64,000 bases of DNA, from assembly GCF_029633865.1 (NCBI RefSeq), contig NC_079219.1, positions 12,634,137-12,698,136 of the forward strand, in the 5' to 3' direction. The DNA is from Lampris incognitus (lineage: Eukaryota; Chordata; Actinopteri; Lampriformes; Lampridae). Position 1 is the stretch's first letter, and each line of letters opens with the position of its first letter. The translations under genes and the position numbers were made by a program. Below the pieces are notes generated by a model. It did no database searches and was not told where the DNA came from. It saw only the letters and a program-made list of their open reading frames with translations. Of this stretch, positions 46,390 to 56,885 are shown piece after piece.

Positions 46390-47200
46390 GGAGTGTGTCT
46401 GCTTTGGGAACCTCAGACTGGCATCTCTGCTTTTTTCAGATGATGTGGTTTTGTTGGCTTCATCAGAACGCAACCTCCAGCGCGCACTGGGGCGGTTTGC
46501 AGCTGAGTGTGAAATGGCCGGGATGAGAGTCAGCACCTCTAAGTCTGAGGCCATGGTTCTCTACTGGAAAATGGTGGATTGCTCCCTCTGGGTTGGGGAT
46601 GAGTTGCTGCCCCAAGTGAAGGAGTTCAAGTATCTCGGGGTCTTGTTCACGAGTGAGGGTAGGATGGAGCGTGAGATTGACATATGGATTGGTGCAGCAT
46701 CAGCAGTAATGCGGACGTTGTACCGGACCGTTGTGGCAAAGAAGGAGCTGAGCCGGAAGGCAAAGCTCTCAATTTACCAGTCGATCTTCGTTCCAACCCT
46801 CACCTATGGTCATGACCTTTGGGTAGTGACCGAAAGGGTGAGATCGCGGATACAAGCGGCTAAAATGAGTTTCCTCCGTAGGGTGTCTGGGATCAGCCTT
46901 AGAGATAGGGTGAGGAGCTCGGACATCCGGAGGGAACTTGGAGTAGAGCCGCTGCTCCTTCGCATCGAAAGGAGCCAGTTGAGGTGGTTCGTGCATCTGA
47001 TTAGGATGCCTCCTGGCCGCCTTCTTTTGGAGGTTTACCGGGCATGGCCAACTGGAAGGAGACCCCGGGGTAGACCCAGAACTCGCTGGAGGGACTACAT
47101 GTCCAATCTGGCTTGGGAACGCCTTGGGACCCCCCAGGAGGAGCTGGAGGGCGTTGCTGGGGAGAGGGACGTCTGGAGTGCCCTACTTAGCTTGCTGTCA
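46390..47200 (+). pseudogene. LINE reverse transcriptase C-terminal fragment (RTE/Rex3-like, tentative)
   Basis: Open for about 270 residues. Starts just before the catalytic box LLFSDDVVLLA (FSDD in place of FADD), then VKEFKYLGVLFTSEGRMERE, KAKLSIYQSIFVPTLTYGHD, LRWFVHLIRMPPGRL and GRPRTRWRDYMSNLAWERLG. 5'-truncated, and the 3' end is lost near 47200. The family name is from memory of common fish LINE proteins. Confidence 0.8.
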
Positions 47201-47422
47201 CATGACACTACGCCGGAGGCGAATTTACGAATCCTATTATGGCCATGCCAAGACCCCGAAAAGACACGCCTGCCTCTATTTCTGATTGGTCCGTCACAAC
47301 ACGTCACCCCTATCTTTGATTCGACTACCGCGCTTTTGAAATGTGTGTGATGGACTCGCTTCGCTTGGAGGAGCTACGTGAAAGAGGACATCTCTCAAGA
47401 GACTTGTACAAATTACACTGAT
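47201..47422. other. No element recognised; contiguous with 51909 onward before insertion
   Basis: Unique-looking sequence that flanks the Gypsy insertion on the left. Confidence 0.4.
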
Positions 47423-47427
47423 GTAAG

Positions 47428-47627
47428 TGTTATGTCTGCACACATCGACAGTGCTGCATTTGATTTGGTGCTGTTCTATTGTGCTGGGATCGATTGGTGA
47501 TGCCTGCGGGCTCTGGGTTGTGTGATCGGGTCTGTCTTTGATGCTGTGTCAGTCTAAATAAAGAATGCCACGGAGAGGTTGTGTCGAGCGACAGCGCTGT
47601 GTCCTGAAGTGATTTAAAAATACAATA
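47428..47627 (+). repeat. 5' LTR of the Mag-like element
   Basis: 200 bp with AATAAAGAA near 47560 as likely polyadenylation signal. Ends ACAATA rather than the usual CA. Confidence 0.92.
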
Positions 47628-47639
47628 TTGGCGACGAGG

Positions 47640-50600
47640 ATGGCTGATATCTCTCTCCCACCGCCTGCCCCCTTCCTGGCATTACCTGGCGAGCCTCCGG
47701 TACCATGGACTCGCTGGCTACATAGTTTTGAAAATTGCATCATCGCCTCAGGGCTCGACGACGTGAGCCAGGCTAGGAAGACGGCTTTGTTGCTACACTG
47801 CTTGGGAGCAGAGGGACATCGTGTGCTCGGGACTCTGGGGAACGTCACAAGCTTTGACGAAGCTGTGGGACTTATGAGCACCCATTTCGCTGCTCCACAG
47901 AGTGCCCTCCTTCGGCGATTTATATTCCGTCAGCGACACCAACTGCCTGGTGAGTCTGTGCGGCAGTACGTAGCTAATTTGCGAGGGCTAGCTAGCTCAT
48001 GCAAGTTTGGCGCGCTTCAGGTCGAAATGGTTCGCGACCAGCTAATCGAACACACCAACAACGCAAAGGTGCGTGAGAATCTCCTGCTGGAAAACGACGA
48101 TCTGCTGCTGTCCAGAGCAATTACCATCGCACTACAGGTTGAGGGAGCGGCTGAGTGTGCTGCTATGCTAAATACACAGCAAGTGGCCACCTCCAGTCAA
48201 GCTGCCAACGACTCCTCCCTCTACTCACGGCTGCCCCTCGGGACGCAACCCAGCCAGAGCGAGGCGGGCGCCGACTCCACTGGGAACGTCTTGCAACTGC
48301 AACGACGGCGTTCTCGGCCCCGCCCTCAACAGTCCTGTGGTAACTGTGGATCTCGGTCTCATGTTTCAAGGGCTCAGAACTGCCCTGCCCGTGGCCAGAC
48401 ATGCCGTAGCTGCGGTAAGCACAATCACTTTGCCAACGTCTGTCGATCTTCCCCGGCTGGGTCAGAGGGCCACATCCCCCAGTCTTCAACCGCCGTCATT
48501 CACAAGGTGAGCTCTGGGCCAGTGTCATTCAAATCATGCACAGTCAACATTAATGATGTGTGCATCCCCCTGCTGTTGGACACCGGTGCAAGTGTGTCTC
48601 TCCTGAATGTTGATACCTACAGTCAATTTTTCGGTTCACTGCCACTGTCCGCACCCTCAGCTGTCCTCTGTGGGTATGGTGACTCCAAAATCGATCTGGT
48701 TGGCTCTCTCCAACTGACTGTCCGCTATGGAACCAAGCTGGTGCCCAATGCAGTTTTTCATGTGGCACGCCGTGGGGCCAACCTGATGGGCCTGGACCTG
48801 GTCTCCGCTCTGGGGTTCTCCCTCTTAGACACAAGGGGGGCAGCAATCCTGACTGTCGCCACACCTTGGCAGCAGAAGTGGCCATCGCTGTTTATGGGGC
48901 TGGGCTGCCTCTCCGCCTTCACCCATCAACCTCTCCTCAACCCTGCTGTGAAATCTGTCATCCAACCACTGCGCCGCATCCCGTTGGCTCTCCGTGATGT
49001 GGTCTCCGCCGAGCTGCAACAACTGCTGGAAGCTGGCATCATTGAACCGGTGGACGCGTCACCTTGGGTCTCAAACCTCGTGGTGGCTAAGAAGAAGTCG
49101 GGGGGCCTGCGTGTCTGCATCGATCTACGTGCAGTAAATAAGGCAGTGGTCCCTGATAAGTATCCACTGCCCACCTCAGAAGAACTCACTGCTCAGTTCT
49201 ATGGCTCTGAGGTGTTCTCCAAGCTCGACCTCAGACAGGGGTACTTACAGGTGCCCCTCCACCCCAGCAGCCGAAACCTCACAGCCTTTGTGACACATGC
49301 AGGAGTGTTTCGCTACACCAGGATGCCTTTCGGTCTCAGCTCCGCCCCTAGCTGCTTCCAGAAAATCACGGTCTCCGTGCTGGCTGGCATACTGGGCGTG
49401 GCCATTTATCTGGACGATATAGTGGTACACGGGCCCACCAGTGAAATCCACGACAAGCGCCTTAACATGGTCTTCGCAGCCCTGTCCAAGCACAAGCTAA
49501 CTCTCAATGCTGAGAAATGTGTCCTCTCTGTGCCAGCCATCGACTTCGTGGGGTTCCGGCTGTCAGCGAGCGGTGTAACTCCACTACAATCCAACGTGGA
49601 CACCATTCAGGCCATCCCTGAGCCCAGATCGGCCGCCCAGGTCGCCTCCTTCCTGGGTATGACAAGTTACTACCTGAGGTTTCTTCCCCAGTACTCTGCG
49701 ACCACAGCCCCCCTGCGCCAGCTGCTGGGTAAGGACGAGCCATGGGTGTGGTCAAAGGCATGCAGTGACGCTGTGCGTGATCTCAAGACTCAACTGACTT
49801 CACCACCAGTGTTGGCTCACTTCGACATCTCCAGCTCCACCTTTGTGACCTGTGACGCATCAGCCACAGCGATAGGGGCCGTGCTGTCTCAAACCCAGAA
49901 CGGTGTGGAGAAGCCCATTGCCTTCGCCTCCCGTGCCCTCAACCTGACCGAGCAGCGGTACTCCGTGGGTGAGCGTGAGGCGTTAGCCTGTATCTGGGCT
50001 TGTGAAAGGTGGCACCTCTACCTCTATGGCCGCTCCTTCACCCTCAGGACAGATCACCAGGCCCTGACAGCGCTGCTGTCCACATCTGGGACAGGCCACA
50101 AACCCCTGAGGCTGCACCGCTGGTCTGACCGCCTCCGCCAGTACAACTTCAGCCTGCAGTTCACCCCAGGCAGAGACAATGTTGTCGCCGACCTGCTCTC
50201 TCGCTCTGTCTCCACCCCAGCTCCACAGACGGACACTGACTGTGTGGAAAAGGACATTGTCCAAATGCTACACACACCCCTCCAGGCCACTGTCTCTCTG
50301 CAGGAGCTGAGGGCAGCCTCCGAACAGGACCCTGTCCTCTCCCAGCTCCGCACCTACATCCAGAACGGCTGGCCTCACAAGGTCCCAGAAGAGCTGGCTG
50401 CGTTCGCCCGAGTCAGACAGGGGCTCTCCTGCTGGAACGACACCTGCGTGGCACGTGGGTTTTGCACAGTGGTCCCAGCTGCTCTCCGTGCACGTGTTTT
50501 GAATACGGCGCATGAAGGCCACCTGGGCATTGTGAAACTGAAACAGCGCTGCCGAGACCTGGTGTGGTGGCCGGGGATAGACAGAGATATTGAGGCTCTG

Positions 50601-51677
50601 GTGCAGGACTGTTCTGCCTGCCTTGTGAGTGGCAAGACTGGCCACCAGGCTCCCCCACCCCTGCAACCTCTCGCCTGGCCCTCTCAGCCCTGGGAACACC
50701 TGCAGTTGGACATTTGTGGTGAGATCCATGGAGTTCCCCACCACCAACGCTTCATGGTGGTCGCCTACGATCTACACTCAAAATGGCCTGAACTCACCAC
50801 TTCCGGCACTGTGACCTCACAGATCATCATCGACTTCCTGGACTCTCTTTTCTCTCGCTGGGGCCTCCCAAAGGCCATCACCACTGACAACGGCCCTCAG
50901 CTGGTCTCTGCTGAGTTCACTGCTTATCTCGAAAGCAAGGGCATCCGTCATATACGCACTGCGTACTACCACCCCCAGGCCAATGGCGGCGTTGAACGTT
51001 TTCACCAGTCACTGAAGAACGGCCTCAGAGCACACATGGCCCAAGGGTGCTCTTTCACGCAGGCCATCCGTCACACTCTGCTGCACTATCGGGCCACACA
51101 GCACTCGACCACAGGCGTCTACCCAGCCTCTCTCATGCTAGGACGGGAACTGTGCATGCCCCTTGACAGGCTCCGCCCCTCCACACCTCAGGCACCTCCC
51201 TCTGGGGTCAGAGCCTCAGTCACTCATCAGCAGACGCGGATGAAGCAACGGTTTGACCAGTCAAAACGAACCAGGGTGCCAGACATCAATGTGTCAGACT
51301 GGGTCAGGGTCCGCAGGCCCCACAGGGACAATAAAATGGCTTCATACTGGTCCTCTCCTCTCCAAGTCACCCGTCAGCTGGGCCCAGCCACTTACCTCCT
51401 CAGCGATGGCACTCGGTGGCACTCCAGTCGTCTACGGAAGGTGTCAGCTCCGCCACACACAGCTGGTGACACAACCATAGCCATTCCCTCAGCATGGCGA
51501 GACGCCCCGGGGCTTCATGCAGCTCCTACACGGGCCCCAGACATTTCTGGGCCTCAGCTTCCCCTGCCATCTCCCTCCCCACCTCGGCCTGCCCAGCCTC
51601 AGGCCGCCCCGCGACCTGTTCGCACACGTTTACGCCCTGGCCACCTAGAGGACTTTGTGTCAACCTTTCATGTTTGA
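47640..51677 (+). CDS. Gag-Pol polyprotein of the Mag-like Gypsy element (1345 residues)
   Basis: ATG at 47640 lies only 13 bases after the LTR, so the primer-binding site nearly overlaps the start. Gag with capsid-like region (LRRFIFRQRHQLPGESVRQY); two zinc knuckles near residues 234-265 (CGNCGSRSHVSRAQNC, CRSCGKHNHFANVC); protease LLDTGAS near 313; RT with catalytic YLDD near 589; RNase H (VTCDASATAIGAVL) near 737 and DNVVADLLSR; integrase H2C2 (HEGHLGIVK...CSAC) near 958-993; DDE core with D near 1022, TDNGPQ near 1081 and GGVERF near 1117. Stop at 51675-51677. Gag and Pol are fused in one frame. No disabling change seen; the element may be active. Confidence 0.95.
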   Translation: MADISLPPPAPFLALPGEPPVPWTRWLHSFENCIIASGLDDVSQARKTALLLHCLGAEGHRVLGTLGNVTSFDEAVGLMSTHFAAPQSALLRRFIFRQRHQLPGESVRQYVANLRGLASSCKFGALQVEMVRDQLIEHTNNAKVRENLLLENDDLLLSRAITIALQVEGAAECAAMLNTQQVATSSQAANDSSLYSRLPLGTQPSQSEAGADSTGNVLQLQRRRSRPRPQQSCGNCGSRSHVSRAQNCPARGQTCRSCGKHNHFANVCRSSPAGSEGHIPQSSTAVIHKVSSGPVSFKSCTVNINDVCIPLLLDTGASVSLLNVDTYSQFFGSLPLSAPSAVLCGYGDSKIDLVGSLQLTVRYGTKLVPNAVFHVARRGANLMGLDLVSALGFSLLDTRGAAILTVATPWQQKWPSLFMGLGCLSAFTHQPLLNPAVKSVIQPLRRIPLALRDVVSAELQQLLEAGIIEPVDASPWVSNLVVAKKKSGGLRVCIDLRAVNKAVVPDKYPLPTSEELTAQFYGSEVFSKLDLRQGYLQVPLHPSSRNLTAFVTHAGVFRYTRMPFGLSSAPSCFQKITVSVLAGILGVAIYLDDIVVHGPTSEIHDKRLNMVFAALSKHKLTLNAEKCVLSVPAIDFVGFRLSASGVTPLQSNVDTIQAIPEPRSAAQVASFLGMTSYYLRFLPQYSATTAPLRQLLGKDEPWVWSKACSDAVRDLKTQLTSPPVLAHFDISSSTFVTCDASATAIGAVLSQTQNGVEKPIAFASRALNLTEQRYSVGEREALACIWACERWHLYLYGRSFTLRTDHQALTALLSTSGTGHKPLRLHRWSDRLRQYNFSLQFTPGRDNVVADLLSRSVSTPAPQTDTDCVEKDIVQMLHTPLQATVSLQELRAASEQDPVLSQLRTYIQNGWPHKVPEELAAFARVRQGLSCWNDTCVARGFCTVVPAALRARVLNTAHEGHLGIVKLKQRCRDLVWWPGIDRDIEALVQDCSACLVSGKTGHQAPPPLQPLAWPSQPWEHLQLDICGEIHGVPHHQRFMVVAYDLHSKWPELTTSGTVTSQIIIDFLDSLFSRWGLPKAITTDNGPQLVSAEFTAYLESKGIRHIRTAYYHPQANGGVERFHQSLKNGLRAHMAQGCSFTQAIRHTLLHYRATQHSTTGVYPASLMLGRELCMPLDRLRPSTPQAPPSGVRASVTHQQTRMKQRFDQSKRTRVPDINVSDWVRVRRPHRDNKMASYWSSPLQVTRQLGPATYLLSDGTRWHSSRLRKVSAPPHTAGDTTIAIPSAWRDAPGLHAAPTRAPDISGPQLPLPSPSPPRPAQPQAAPRPVRTRLRPGHLEDFVSTFHV

Positions 51678-51703
51678 AATCCTGCCGGGGGGGGGGGGGG
51701 AAA

Positions 51704-51903
51704 TGTTATGTATGCAGACATCGACAGTGCTGCATTTGATTTGGTGCTGTTCTATTGTGCTGGGATCGATGGGTGATGCCTGCGGGCTCTGGGTTGTGTG
51801 ATCGGGTCTGCCTTTGATGCTGTGTCAGTCTAAATAAAGAATGCCACGGAGAGGTTGTGTCGAGCGACAGCGCTGTGTCCTGAAGTGATTTAAAAATACA
51901 ATA
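51704..51903 (+). repeat. 3' LTR of the Mag-like element
   Basis: 200 bp; pair of 47428-47627, preceded by a 14-base G-run. Confidence 0.92.
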
Positions 51904-51908
51904 GTAAG

Positions 51909-52305
51909 TTCGTAATGTTGTAATATTAGGGGAGTTAAAAATGTACCTCGACCATTTTCTTTTCAGTAGCTTACTCCTTTGGTATTGCTACTACGCCAGT
52001 ACTGAGAGACGACATCAATGAATCACACAACGCAGATGGAAACGTGCTGCAGCAGCCATTTAGTTGAAACAGGAAGAACAACCCAGACTGCAACGCAGGC
52101 AGACCGGAAGGGAGGCTTGGTAACTATAGCAACCACGACCAATACTGGCGTCACCCCTTTTTTTCCAAAAGAAAGACCCCCCGCCCCCCTTCACACAGTA
52201 CAACACTAACACCACAGAACACAAGGCAACATCACAGCTTAGGCTATATAACTAGACCTGTAAGGTAAGACAAAACATTATCACCAGTCCACACAAACAA
52301 CTGGC
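51909..52305. other. No gene; possible 3' end of the minus-strand retroelement
   Basis: Contains a C-rich tract (52176-52190) that is a polypurine tract on the minus strand, downstream of the pol stop at 52306. An LTR might follow but no partner was found. Confidence 0.35.
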
Positions 52306-54150
52306 CTAAAGTTCAAAGTCCTCTACATGCCACGGCAAGCGCCGGCAACACTCCGAGCGTCGAGGTGCAGCATCAGGTGCAAGAGCAGGCACACACTCGC
52401 CAGGGGAGCTCCCCCCAGGCTCGACCTTGACGGGAGGAACAGTCTCATCCCCCAGCCTCATATCATTATCACAAGGCAGGCAAGGTGCAGGTGGGGGCTC
52501 GGCAATGGCTGGCGGTATGCCAGGGCAGTGCGGGGCAGGGTTGTCCAAGCCCTCATCAGATGCGAAATCGTCCGCGAGGGGTTCAGAGGCTTTAGAGGGA
52601 CCTTCCACTTTGTAGCAGTCACCCACCCTGACCCTGTAGGAGGTGCGACGGAGTTGAGACCCCGTGAACGTCTGGATATTGCACCATGAACCATCCACAC
52701 TCGTGACGAGGTACCTGTCACGGGCCTTTGACTTATTCCGGTCACCATACCGGTACACCAGTTCACCAGGTCGAATGGCTGGAGGCACGGCCCCACGACC
52801 AGAGGGCACCTTTGACTTCATGCTGTACGGATGGTGCTGTTTCAAGATGAGGTCCTGGTCGACCACAGGCAACTGCCTGTGGGAGAACTGGTCATGCTGA
52901 AGCAGCATTTCACGGGCAGACAATCCACGCGACCTAACACGACTATTCAGGTTGGCCATAGCGACAAAGAGTAACAGGGGAGTAACAGCCGTACAGTTAA
53001 GCTCGAGACGAAGAATCTCCCCCTGAATCTCTTGAACAGCCTTCTCCGCCACTGGGTTCTTGTTGACATTCTTGGCATTGCCCACCTCAACAACTAGTTT
53101 GTGCATAGCGAGGGCACCATCCCCTGCCAATGCAGCAAAACCAGGGGCAGGGTCAGTCCTGATCACAGCAAAGGGGCCGTTGAGAGGGCACAGACCCATA
53201 CATAAGCGGGTTAAAGCGTCCCCGAGAGTGTCTCTGCGCTCGTCGTCGATGAGACAAGACAGCGTGAAAGACGTGACACACTCCCGGACAATCAGAATGA
53301 ACTGGCGGTACCGCCTGAACACATCAGCCGCGAAAGAAGACCCGACGACTTCCGGAGGGTCACTTGTAGACTGGTCAGATACAAACGCAGGGGCCTTCTT
53401 CAGAGCTGCACACTGGTGGCAGCTGCTGGAGACATGTTGCACAGCAGAGTCCATATCTAACGTGTAGAAGTAGCATTGCACACCTGTCTTCAACTGGGTG
53501 CCGGTGGAGTGATCGAGCTTGATATGGAGAGAGGTCAGTAGGCCATCGAGGACAGACCGAGGCACAACGATGCAGTCCGTTGAGGCTGCGAGGGGTGTGT
53601 GCCGGCGAACAACTAGGAGGCCGTCCTTAGCCACCGTGGTGACGTTCAGGTAACAATTCACATCACGAATGTTAGTCAGCTTCTTGGATGGACGCGTACC
53701 CTGACGGAGGTGAGCGCGGGTCCGTCTGAGGTCAGAGCACCCGACCTGTATGGCAAGCCAGGCCAACCTGTTGGTGAAGGGCAGAGGTAGGACAGGTCCC
53801 ATGTTCACCCTGGCCTGGAACGGACCCACAGCGTCGTTATATCCTTCAAAGTGGGGATCAAACACTACATCAAACTCTCTATGCAGAGCGCGGAACTCAT
53901 CTCTGATGTCAGCAGGCATGATGTTATCTGGGTCCAGAGCGACAAGGTCAGAGGACAAGGCTGACATGGTCATCAGGGCCGGTTTGGGGGGATCAGCTGG
54001 CACGGCGGCGTCACTGAGTGACGGGACATATGTAGCGCGGACACAGCATAGGTGGTGGCTTTTCTGGACCAGCCGCGACTCGCCAGTGAGATTTGGAACA
54101 CGGATCTTCCCGGATTCACCCCGTAGCAAAGTTGGGGCAGGCCACTGCGA
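52306..54150 (-). pseudogene. Retroelement pol remnant: RT N-terminus fused by deletion to integrase
   Basis: About 614 residues open on the minus strand. It starts inside an interrupted linker (LLRGESGKIRVPNL), reaches the RT N-terminal edge (DEFRALHREFDVVFD, VNMGPVLPLPF), then jumps to an integrase: a finger-like H-x-C...CHQC, and a probable DDE core (SFAADVF, RTDPAPGF, VAEKAVQE). An acidic Pro-rich tail ends CRRLPWHVEDFEL. The RT palm and RNase H are missing, yet the frame is open, so the deletion kept frame. Its 5' side is cut by the Academ-like element at 54151. Integrase assignment is moderate; the lineage (Gypsy or relative) is not resolved. Confidence 0.65.
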
Positions 54151-54659
54151 TATTTCGGTACACTCAAGGTGGCAAAACTTACTTATAATTTTTGAAAGGA
54201 TCCATGTCTGTAGATGATATTTTGGTATGATAACCATTCCTGAGTGGCAGCTGTATCACAGTTATCAGCTCATGAAGTTAACCACCCCCTAAAGTAAATT
54301 GCATTTTAGACGCTGGTGCATATCCTGGTTTAGCCTCATGGTCAGGACATTTTTCAATGTTCTATAATATTGTCTTTGGTATCATTTTAAAGGGGACCTT
54401 CTTAGCTTTCATTCAAGCCCTGTTGTGGATATTTCTCACAAATATAGAGGTCACTTGAGCTCTTCAACCCGTCGATAACACACATCTTTCTGCAATTTTC
54501 GCCTAAACTATATACTTTCTTTTAGCCCTGTGGCATCTAGGAATATCAGGGACACAAAACACAAAAACTGGGATACTCACAGGACTGTAAAGATTCAGGA
54601 AATGTATAATACACCCATACTATTTCATTGTGTGAGGTGATTGTGAGCCTTAAATGAGA
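54151..54659. repeat. Left terminal inverted repeat of the Academ-like element
   Basis: 509 bp, about 98% identical to the complement of 60381-60889. Confidence 0.93.
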
Positions 54660-54986
54660 ACTGGACCAAAGCCAGTTAGGTCACAAACTGGTCTCTATAC
54701 ATTTGTTTAAATACACAATCAAAATACATGATAAAAAGGAATACCATAGTGAGGTAATGAACTATTTTAATATTTTAAACAACATTGACATTTACATATA
54801 CTTAGTCAATGATACATGTAATCCCATATCATTAGTGGGTATATGTAATGGTAATGGGTAGGGTAATGGGTATATGTGAATATGGTTACATTATTGTTAT
54901 CAAGCTCTGGGTAACCAAGTCCAGAATCAACATCCTGTGCATCAATAGACTACTACCACAGTAATACCATCAGAATCATCACACTG

Positions 54987-56882
54987 TCATTCATCAAACT
55001 GCTCGTTTCTCTCATCATCTGACTCCCCAAGTTCAAAGTCCAGTTCTGGACCATCCTGCTGTTTTTGGTTACTGCAGGTCTGTAACCTGTAACCTGTGCA
55101 TGGAAGTCCATTTGACAGGCACATGCAGCTTGGCATTTTGCATGAATGCACACGCTTGCATGTTAGCATTTCCAAGACCACATCTGGTGCAGGTGGGGAG
55201 CGCATCCAGTAAATGGCAAGCTTGCCTTCATCGTCTGTCCATCCATACTCAGTAGGGCTTGGCACCACAGGGTTAGCCTGCAGACAGCACTTCCATATTG
55301 CTGCCTGATAGTTGGCTCGTTGAACATGCATAAAGAGACAGTCTCTACATGGTGGCAGCTGGCTGGACTCAACCTCTCCCCTTTTGGTGCAGAAGAGCTG
55401 GTAACGCAGTTTGTTCACCTCAGCAGTGCTGCTATTAGCAACATACATCCGACAGGTGAACTGCTCAATTTTCTGGAACAGCTCATCACTCACATTCCAT
55501 GTCTGTCCCAGTTGACTAAAAGTCTCTTGGCAGGAAGTGTGCTTTCTCACTATCTTCAGGGCATTCAGCTTCCCTCGACAAGCGAATGCACTGACAGTGT
55601 CGCAGCCTGTGAAGGCATGTAAGCCAATTAGGCTGTCACAGATGCTGTCTCCAAGTGAACTTGCCAGTTTGGTGATGTCGACAAACCGTGTGCGGTTCTG
55701 AGTCCCACACTTCTGGTAGATGGGACAGGTGATGTCCTTCTGGAAGCCAAGACAAAGCACCATGACATCAGTGTCCTCAGCTGTGATGATAACTGACTTT
55801 GAGCCCGCATTTGCTGCATGCAATGCATGCAGGAGCAGACGGGTGTCAGCTTCTTCATGTGTGGAGTGCAGTTCTGCTGCTTCCTCACACCCATCTTCTG
55901 TCAACTTGTAGCAGGTTTCCTCACAGGTCATGTACAACACCTTGCCATGCAGCATAGCTCTGTATCGTGGGAGTTTCCACTCTTCCACCAGAAACTTGAT
56001 GAGACTGGTCTTGTTGGAGGAACTGCACAGAAATTTTCTCCACTGCTGGACGTGGTGTCCCCCTGCAAGATTCTTGTACTGGAGAGTGATGTCTCCACCC
56101 CGGTTCAGTCGTTCAGCATCTTTGATTGAAGTCTGGTGATAGACATCAAAAACAACATCAATCCTCCCACTCTGTGCTCCCTCATGGAGGACCTGGGTCA
56201 AGGCTGACTCTGTCACCTGTGCAAAGGTTTTGTCGTTGCCATTCATTTTTTGGACCAGGCTCATCCCATCAATGATGGAAGTAGACGGGATTGGGATGTC
56301 TTCTGCAGGAGATACATTCTTTTCAAGCTCTCTGGCAAGTGCAGCCTTGTTTGTTTTTCGTAAGGACCCATCAGCATTTGCCAGTGCCCATGGTAGTGGG
56401 CCCAATGGGTAGGCAAGGACATCCTTCAGATTCACCTTCCTGCTTTCAGCCACCAGGATCATGTGACTGAAAAGGTTTCTATCTGCCTTCAGAACCACAC
56501 CCTGTGCTTTCTTTCCATGAGCTTGTTTTGTGCTGACATTGGAGAATGTTTTCAGACTTTGCTTGGTCATCTTGTCATGGAATTTCACAGGTGGTGGGTC
56601 TGCATCTAACCTTGTTTGCTGGAATGCTTGGTAGGCCTCTTCTCCTTTCTCAAGAGCTCTCAAGAGATCTATGGTCACATCAGGTGGAGCCATGTTGCCA
56701 GTGGAGAGGCTAACCAAATCAATCTCATCAGGGGACATAGGATTGAGCCAGTTATTCTCCATAAGGTCCATGAGAGACTGGACATCTGCTTCATCTCTCT
56801 TGATCCTTGGACTCTGTAGATCTGGATGAGACCATTTGCACCTGCCTTGACCTGTCAGGTCTCTCAGCTGTCTGAGGTACAT
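54987..56882 (-). CDS. Academ-like protein, C-terminal half with XPG/FEN1-like nuclease (631 residues)
   Basis: ATG at 56882 lies one codon after the TGA of the upstream frame and in the same frame, so this is probably the second half of one ~1557-residue protein. Acidic motifs at the spacing of FEN/XPG (PIN-like) nucleases: FDVYHQTSIKDAERLNRG near 245-262, HEEADTRLLLH near 342-352, AEDTDVMVLCL near 367-377, and HAFTGCDTVSAFACRGK near 422-438. The C-terminus has a Cys-rich segment (CKRVHSCKMPSCMCLSNGLP, with GLPCTGYRLQTC following). Such nucleases cut branched DNA and need two divalent ions. A role in excising or joining transposon ends is inference. Confidence 0.8.
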   Translation of the reverse strand: MYLRQLRDLTGQGRCKWSHPDLQSPRIKRDEADVQSLMDLMENNWLNPMSPDEIDLVSLSTGNMAPPDVTIDLLRALEKGEEAYQAFQQTRLDADPPPVKFHDKMTKQSLKTFSNVSTKQAHGKKAQGVVLKADRNLFSHMILVAESRKVNLKDVLAYPLGPLPWALANADGSLRKTNKAALARELEKNVSPAEDIPIPSTSIIDGMSLVQKMNGNDKTFAQVTESALTQVLHEGAQSGRIDVVFDVYHQTSIKDAERLNRGGDITLQYKNLAGGHHVQQWRKFLCSSSNKTSLIKFLVEEWKLPRYRAMLHGKVLYMTCEETCYKLTEDGCEEAAELHSTHEEADTRLLLHALHAANAGSKSVIITAEDTDVMVLCLGFQKDITCPIYQKCGTQNRTRFVDITKLASSLGDSICDSLIGLHAFTGCDTVSAFACRGKLNALKIVRKHTSCQETFSQLGQTWNVSDELFQKIEQFTCRMYVANSSTAEVNKLRYQLFCTKRGEVESSQLPPCRDCLFMHVQRANYQAAIWKCCLQANPVVPSPTEYGWTDDEGKLAIYWMRSPPAPDVVLEMLTCKRVHSCKMPSCMCLSNGLPCTGYRLQTCSNQKQQDGPELDFELGESDDERNEQFDE

Positions 56883-56885
56883 GCT

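Larger units (their letters stand above)
47428..51903 (+). mobile_element. Compact, structurally intact Ty3/Gypsy element (Mag-like)
   Basis: 4476 bp. LTRs of 200 bp at 47428-47627 and 51704-51903, starting TGTTATGT and ending ACAATA, differing at about five positions. Exact GTAAG duplication at 47423-47427 and 51904-51908. Primer-binding region TTGGCGACGAGGA directly after the 5' LTR and a G-run polypurine tract before the 3' LTR. One uninterrupted Gag-Pol. The assignment to the Mag lineage is tentative. Confidence 0.95.

Noticed and set aside
46384-46420. Start of a separate gene at the LINE fragment (46361)
   Set aside because: The frame opens in unrelated palindromic sequence and the homology begins only at about 46390, as for a truncated LINE.
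48163-51005. Minus-strand frames up to 159 residues
   Set aside because: Antisense of the intact Gag-Pol at 47640-51677.
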